Assembly: GCA_027451565.1 (NCBI GenBank)
Contig: DAIDJC010000040.1
Coordinates: 1 to 15,867, forward strand
Length of the DNA stretch: 15,867 nucleotides
Direction: 5' to 3'
Origin: Limisphaerales bacterium
GTDB taxonomy: Bacteria; Verrucomicrobiota; Verrucomicrobiia; Limisphaerales; UBA11358
Shown one piece after another: positions 12,844 to 15,867 of this stretch. The notes beneath the pieces were generated by a model. That model made no database searches and was not told where the DNA came from. It was given only the letters and a program-made list of their open reading frames with translations. A program made the translations under genes and the position numbers. The first letter of the stretch is position 1. The number at the start of each line of letters is the position of its first letter.

Positions 12844-15663
12844 ATGCTGTCCACCCAACAAATGGCGGCGCTGAAGGCGTCCAGTTGTGAGGTTGAATTT
12901 GACAACCAAACGAGGGCGCTTTATGCGACGGACGCTTCGCCCTATCAAATCACGCCGGCAGCGGTGGCCCTGCCACGGAATGTGCAGCAGGCCTCGGCGG
13001 TGATGGTGGCGGCGCAGGCAGCAGGCCTGGCGGTGACGCCCCGGGGTGCGGGAACGGGTTTGAGCGGGGGCGCGGTGGGGGATGGCCTGATCATTGACCT
13101 GGCCCGGCACAACCGCAGCATCTGGGATTTCAACCTGGATAAAGGAACCATCCGGGTGGGCGCCGGGGTGGTTTTGGATCAACTGAACCAATACCTGCGG
13201 GCGGAGGGCTATTGTTTTGGCCCGGACGTGGCGACCAGTTCGAGGGCCACCCTGGGCGGGATGATCGCCAACGATTCATCGGGAGCCCACACACCCGTGT
13301 ATGGCACAACGGGGGATCATGTGAACGAAATCGAACTGGTCATGGCCAGCGGCAAGATCACCCGGATTGGTTCGCATCTGCAATCCCTGCACGAGCAGAG
13401 GCATGTGGTGGAAGACCTGCTGCAACTAAACAGTCTGCTCATTGCGGAACAATTTCAGCCGGGCCTTTTGAAACGTTGGCCCGGCTACGGGCTGGCGCGC
13501 GCCTTGAACAATCCCGGCAACCTGATACCCATCCTGTGCGGCAGCGAGGGGACCCTGGCCTGCATTTTTTCGGCTGAGCTGAAGGTGGTACCCGTGCCGG
13601 CGGAGCGGGGTGTGGGCCTATTGTTTTTTGACTCCGTGGCGGAGGCCATGCAGGCCTCGATTGCCCTGCTGGACCTGGAGCCGGCGGCAATTGAACACAT
13701 TGACCATCCGCTTTTTGACCAGACACGGGGCCAGCGGGAATTTCGCGCCGTGCGGGACCTGTTGCGACTGGATGAGCATCCGTGCGCGTCCATATTGATC
13801 GTGGAATTTTTCACGGAGTCGCGGCACAAGCTGGAAATGCTGGCGCGGAGCCATCTTGGCACGCGGCATTTGATCCTGCAAACGGAACAGCAGTCGGAGT
13901 TGGTCTGGGCCATGCGGAAATCCGGGTTGTCGCTGCTGACAAGTTGCAAGGGGGAGGCCAAGCCGGTGTGTTTCATTGAAGACGCGGCGGTGCGGCCCAG
14001 GGACCTGCCTGCGTACGTCCATGAATTGCAGGCGCTGATGAAACGCGTGCAGGTGGAGGCCTCCTTCTACGGCCATGCGGCGGCCGGCCTGCTGCATGTG
14101 CGCCCGGTCCTGAATCTTCACCAGCCCGGGGATCTGAAAAAATTCAGGCAGATTTCAGATGAAGTGGCGTCATTGGTGAAGCAATTCAAGGGTTCGCTGG
14201 CGGCTGAACACGGTGTGGGCATGGCGAGGACCGAGTATTTGCGCGACCAGGTGGGGCCGGAATTGCACCGGTTGATGCGTGAAATCAAAGCCTCGTTTGA
14301 CCCGGCCAATCTTTTGAACCCGGGAAAGATCATAGGTGACGACCGGTACCGGATAGACCAGAACCTGCGTCAGAACGCGGGGCACCGGCTGCAACTGCCC
14401 TTTGAGCCACAACTGGCCTTTGCGGCGCGGGATGAATCCTTTATAGCCAATCTGGAGCAATGCAATGGATGCGGTGGCTGCCTGAAGGCAGGGCCGACCA
14501 TGTGCCCCACCTACCAGGCCACCGGAGATGAGGGCATGTCCACCCGCGGCCGGGCCAACCTGATTCGCGCGGTGCTGGAACAGCGAGGGTCCCATCCCGA
14601 CCCGCTTCAGGCCGGCGAACTGGACTACGTCCTGGACAATTGCCTGGGCTGCCGGGCCTGCACGAACGAATGTCCGTCCAATGTGAACATGAGCCTGTTG
14701 AAGGCGGAACTCTTGCAGGCGCGCATTCGGGCCGGCGGGATGAACCTGCGCCAACGGTTTCTTAGCTCGGTGGACTCGTTCGGTAAATGGGGGTGCATCC
14801 TGCCCCGGACCACCAACCTGCTTTTGGGCAGCCGCTGGATGCGGAAATTAATCGGCACAAGCCTGGGACTGGCGCCCGAGCGTCCGCTGCCGCTCCTGGC
14901 CACCACCCGCTTTGACCATTGGTTCAGCAAAAACAAGCCCGCTGCGGAGGGTCCGCGCGGGCGGGTGATCCTCTGGGATGACACCTTTGCGCGGTACCAC
15001 GAGCCACACATAGCCATCGCGGCGGTCAGGGTGCTTGAGGCGGCGGGATTTGGCGTGACCCTGGCTCGAAACCGAAAATGCTGCGGGCGACCGGCCTTTA
15101 GCCAGGGAAACCTTGAGGAAGCCGGCAGCCTGGGCCAATACAACCTGGACCTGCTGAGCGGGGATGACGCCCCGGTGATTTTCATTGAACCCTCCTGCTA
15201 TTCCATGTTTGCCGAGGACTACAAGGAAATGAAACTGCCCGGGGCCGAGTTCGTGGCGCGGCGGAGCCATTTGTTTCAATCTTTCATGGAGGATTTGCTG
15301 GCTTCGGAACCTGAAGCGCTGGCTTTTGACCAGGAACCCGGCAACATCGTGGTGCATACGCATTGCCATGCCAAGGCACTGACCCGCCCGAACCTGGCGG
15401 CAAAGCTCGCCTCCAGGCTGCCAAACCGCAATGTGCGGGCGCTGGATACCGGCTGCTGCGGCATGGCGGGCGCCTTTGGCATGCTGGCCGACAAATATGA
15501 ATTATCCCTGAAAATTGCCGAACCCCTGATCCAGCAAATCCAGCAGCAACCCTACGGAACCACCGTGGTCCTCTCCGGGGCAAGCTGTCGGCACCAGGTT
15601 CAACATCTGGCCCGGGTTCGCACCCGGCATATTGCGGAAATTCTGGCGGAAGCCCTGATTTGA
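12844..15663 (+). CDS. FAD/Fe-S D-2-hydroxyacid dehydrogenase (YdiJ / D-lactate dehydrogenase type)
   Basis: A 939-residue fusion of a flavin oxidase and a GlpC-like iron-sulfur electron-transfer module. The FAD_binding_4 (PCMH) domain is at about 35-200, with PRGAGTGLSGGAV from residue 66 and TLGGMIANDSSGAH. The FAD-oxidase C-terminal domain runs to about 500, with LAAEHGVGMART and FDPANLLNPGKI. Two 4Fe-4S motifs follow: CNGCGGC (C540, C543, C546) with C554-P, and CLGCRAC-TNECP (C600, C603, C606, C610). Two CCG-type domains end it, with RKCCGRPAFSQGN (C746-C747) and DTGCCGMAGAFGM (C871-C872), heterodisulfide-reductase-like cysteine sites. This order and length match E. coli YdiJ (D-2-hydroxyglutarate dehydrogenase) and related D-lactate dehydrogenases; electrons probably go to the quinone pool. 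The substrate is not decidable from sequence. It is divergent from the SIS gene. Confidence 0.93.
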   Translation: MLSTQQMAALKASSCEVEFDNQTRALYATDASPYQITPAAVALPRNVQQASAVMVAAQAAGLAVTPRGAGTGLSGGAVGDGLIIDLARHNRSIWDFNLDKGTIRVGAGVVLDQLNQYLRAEGYCFGPDVATSSRATLGGMIANDSSGAHTPVYGTTGDHVNEIELVMASGKITRIGSHLQSLHEQRHVVEDLLQLNSLLIAEQFQPGLLKRWPGYGLARALNNPGNLIPILCGSEGTLACIFSAELKVVPVPAERGVGLLFFDSVAEAMQASIALLDLEPAAIEHIDHPLFDQTRGQREFRAVRDLLRLDEHPCASILIVEFFTESRHKLEMLARSHLGTRHLILQTEQQSELVWAMRKSGLSLLTSCKGEAKPVCFIEDAAVRPRDLPAYVHELQALMKRVQVEASFYGHAAAGLLHVRPVLNLHQPGDLKKFRQISDEVASLVKQFKGSLAAEHGVGMARTEYLRDQVGPELHRLMREIKASFDPANLLNPGKIIGDDRYRIDQNLRQNAGHRLQLPFEPQLAFAARDESFIANLEQCNGCGGCLKAGPTMCPTYQATGDEGMSTRGRANLIRAVLEQRGSHPDPLQAGELDYVLDNCLGCRACTNECPSNVNMSLLKAELLQARIRAGGMNLRQRFLSSVDSFGKWGCILPRTTNLLLGSRWMRKLIGTSLGLAPERPLPLLATTRFDHWFSKNKPAAEGPRGRVILWDDTFARYHEPHIAIAAVRVLEAAGFGVTLARNRKCCGRPAFSQGNLEEAGSLGQYNLDLLSGDDAPVIFIEPSCYSMFAEDYKEMKLPGAEFVARRSHLFQSFMEDLLASEPEALAFDQEPGNIVVHTHCHAKALTRPNLAAKLASRLPNRNVRALDTGCCGMAGAFGMLADKYELSLKIAEPLIQQIQQQPYGTTVVLSGASCRHQVQHLARVRTRHIAEILAEALI

Positions 15664-15715
15664 ACAAGGCAAGCCCCTCAATTGAGAGAGGCACCCAAGC
15701 CGGGGTTGCCCGAGA

Positions 15716-15856
15716 GCCTGTCTGAAAATTCGGAAGGATGCTGCTTTCGTGCCCAAGCCGGTCTGGCCAGGCGCTAGGAGGGAACATACCCCCGCGGGTC
15801 TGCGACGGAGGAGCAACAACGCCAGGCCGGCTTGGACGCGAAAACCCTCCGGGCGA
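15716..15856 (+). repeat. Dispersed two-module intergenic repeat, copy 2
   Basis: The left module starts GCCTGTCTGAAAATTCGG (about 15716) and runs on through GATGCTGC and GGAGGGAACATACCCCC, matching 3136-3190 in the same orientation. The right module lies at about 15797-15856 in reverse: GGTCTGCGACGGAGGAGCAA leads to AAAACCCTCCGGGCG, the reverse complement of the module at 3233-3290. It begins 53 bases after the dehydrogenase stop, and the element may continue past the window edge. The remainder of 15664-15867 shows no gene. Confidence 0.6.
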
Positions 15857-15867
15857 CGGCGCTTTTG

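Noticed and set aside
10944..12905. Extended start of the SIS gene at the TTG at 12905
   Set aside because: It would overlap the divergent dehydrogenase by 62 bases and add residues with no counterpart in MurQ or GKRP.

Overview
The window looks like a chromosomal segment of a free-living Gram-negative bacterium of moderately high GC. I infer Verrucomicrobiota (Pedosphaera/Limisphaerales-like). The reasons are a secreted DUF11 protein with a C-terminal tail of a type common in that phylum, an outer-membrane barrel protein, a membrane-anchored unknown protein I associate with the same phylum, and many dispersed intergenic repeats. This is inference from protein style, not a marker-gene result.

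Layout. Positions 1-169 hold the 3' end of a DDE-type transposase cut by the window edge. Three minus-strand genes at 475-2242 probably form an operon, transcribed in the order cutA, a membrane-anchored protein of unknown function, a GNAT acetyltransferase. rsmI (2354-3130), a 16S rRNA 2'-O-methyltransferase, diverges from them. A repeat-bearing gap follows, then a large exported GH2 beta-galactosidase-type hydrolase (3479-6271). On the minus strand a secreted DUF11 protein (7539-8969) and an outer-membrane barrel protein (6448-7542) overlap by ATGA and are probably translated together. The span 8970-9718 has no gene I trust and is full of repeats. It leads into tRNA-Leu(CAA) at 9719-9805, which has a good promoter and a probable terminator. 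Next come repeat debris and an IS110-family transposase pseudogene that has lost its middle. The window ends with a divergent pair: a double-SIS protein resembling glucokinase regulatory protein (GKRP) and MurQ (minus strand), and a 939-residue FAD/Fe-S 2-hydroxyacid dehydrogenase of the YdiJ / D-lactate dehydrogenase type (plus strand).

How the genes may work together. The clearest possible link is the last pair. MurQ-type etherases release D-lactate from MurNAc-6-phosphate, and the divergent flavoprotein belongs to a family that oxidises D-2-hydroxyacids such as D-lactate. However, the SIS protein lacks one of the two MurQ catalytic glutamates and resembles GKRP there, so a sugar-phosphate sensing role is at least as likely. 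The DUF11/barrel pair looks like a cell-surface module, and the GH2 enzyme fits polysaccharide degradation.

The most unusual non-coding signal is a two-part dispersed element, present at 3136-3290 and again at 15716-15856, whose second module is inverted between the two copies. I did not find a CRISPR array, a defence island or a clearly new multi-gene system.
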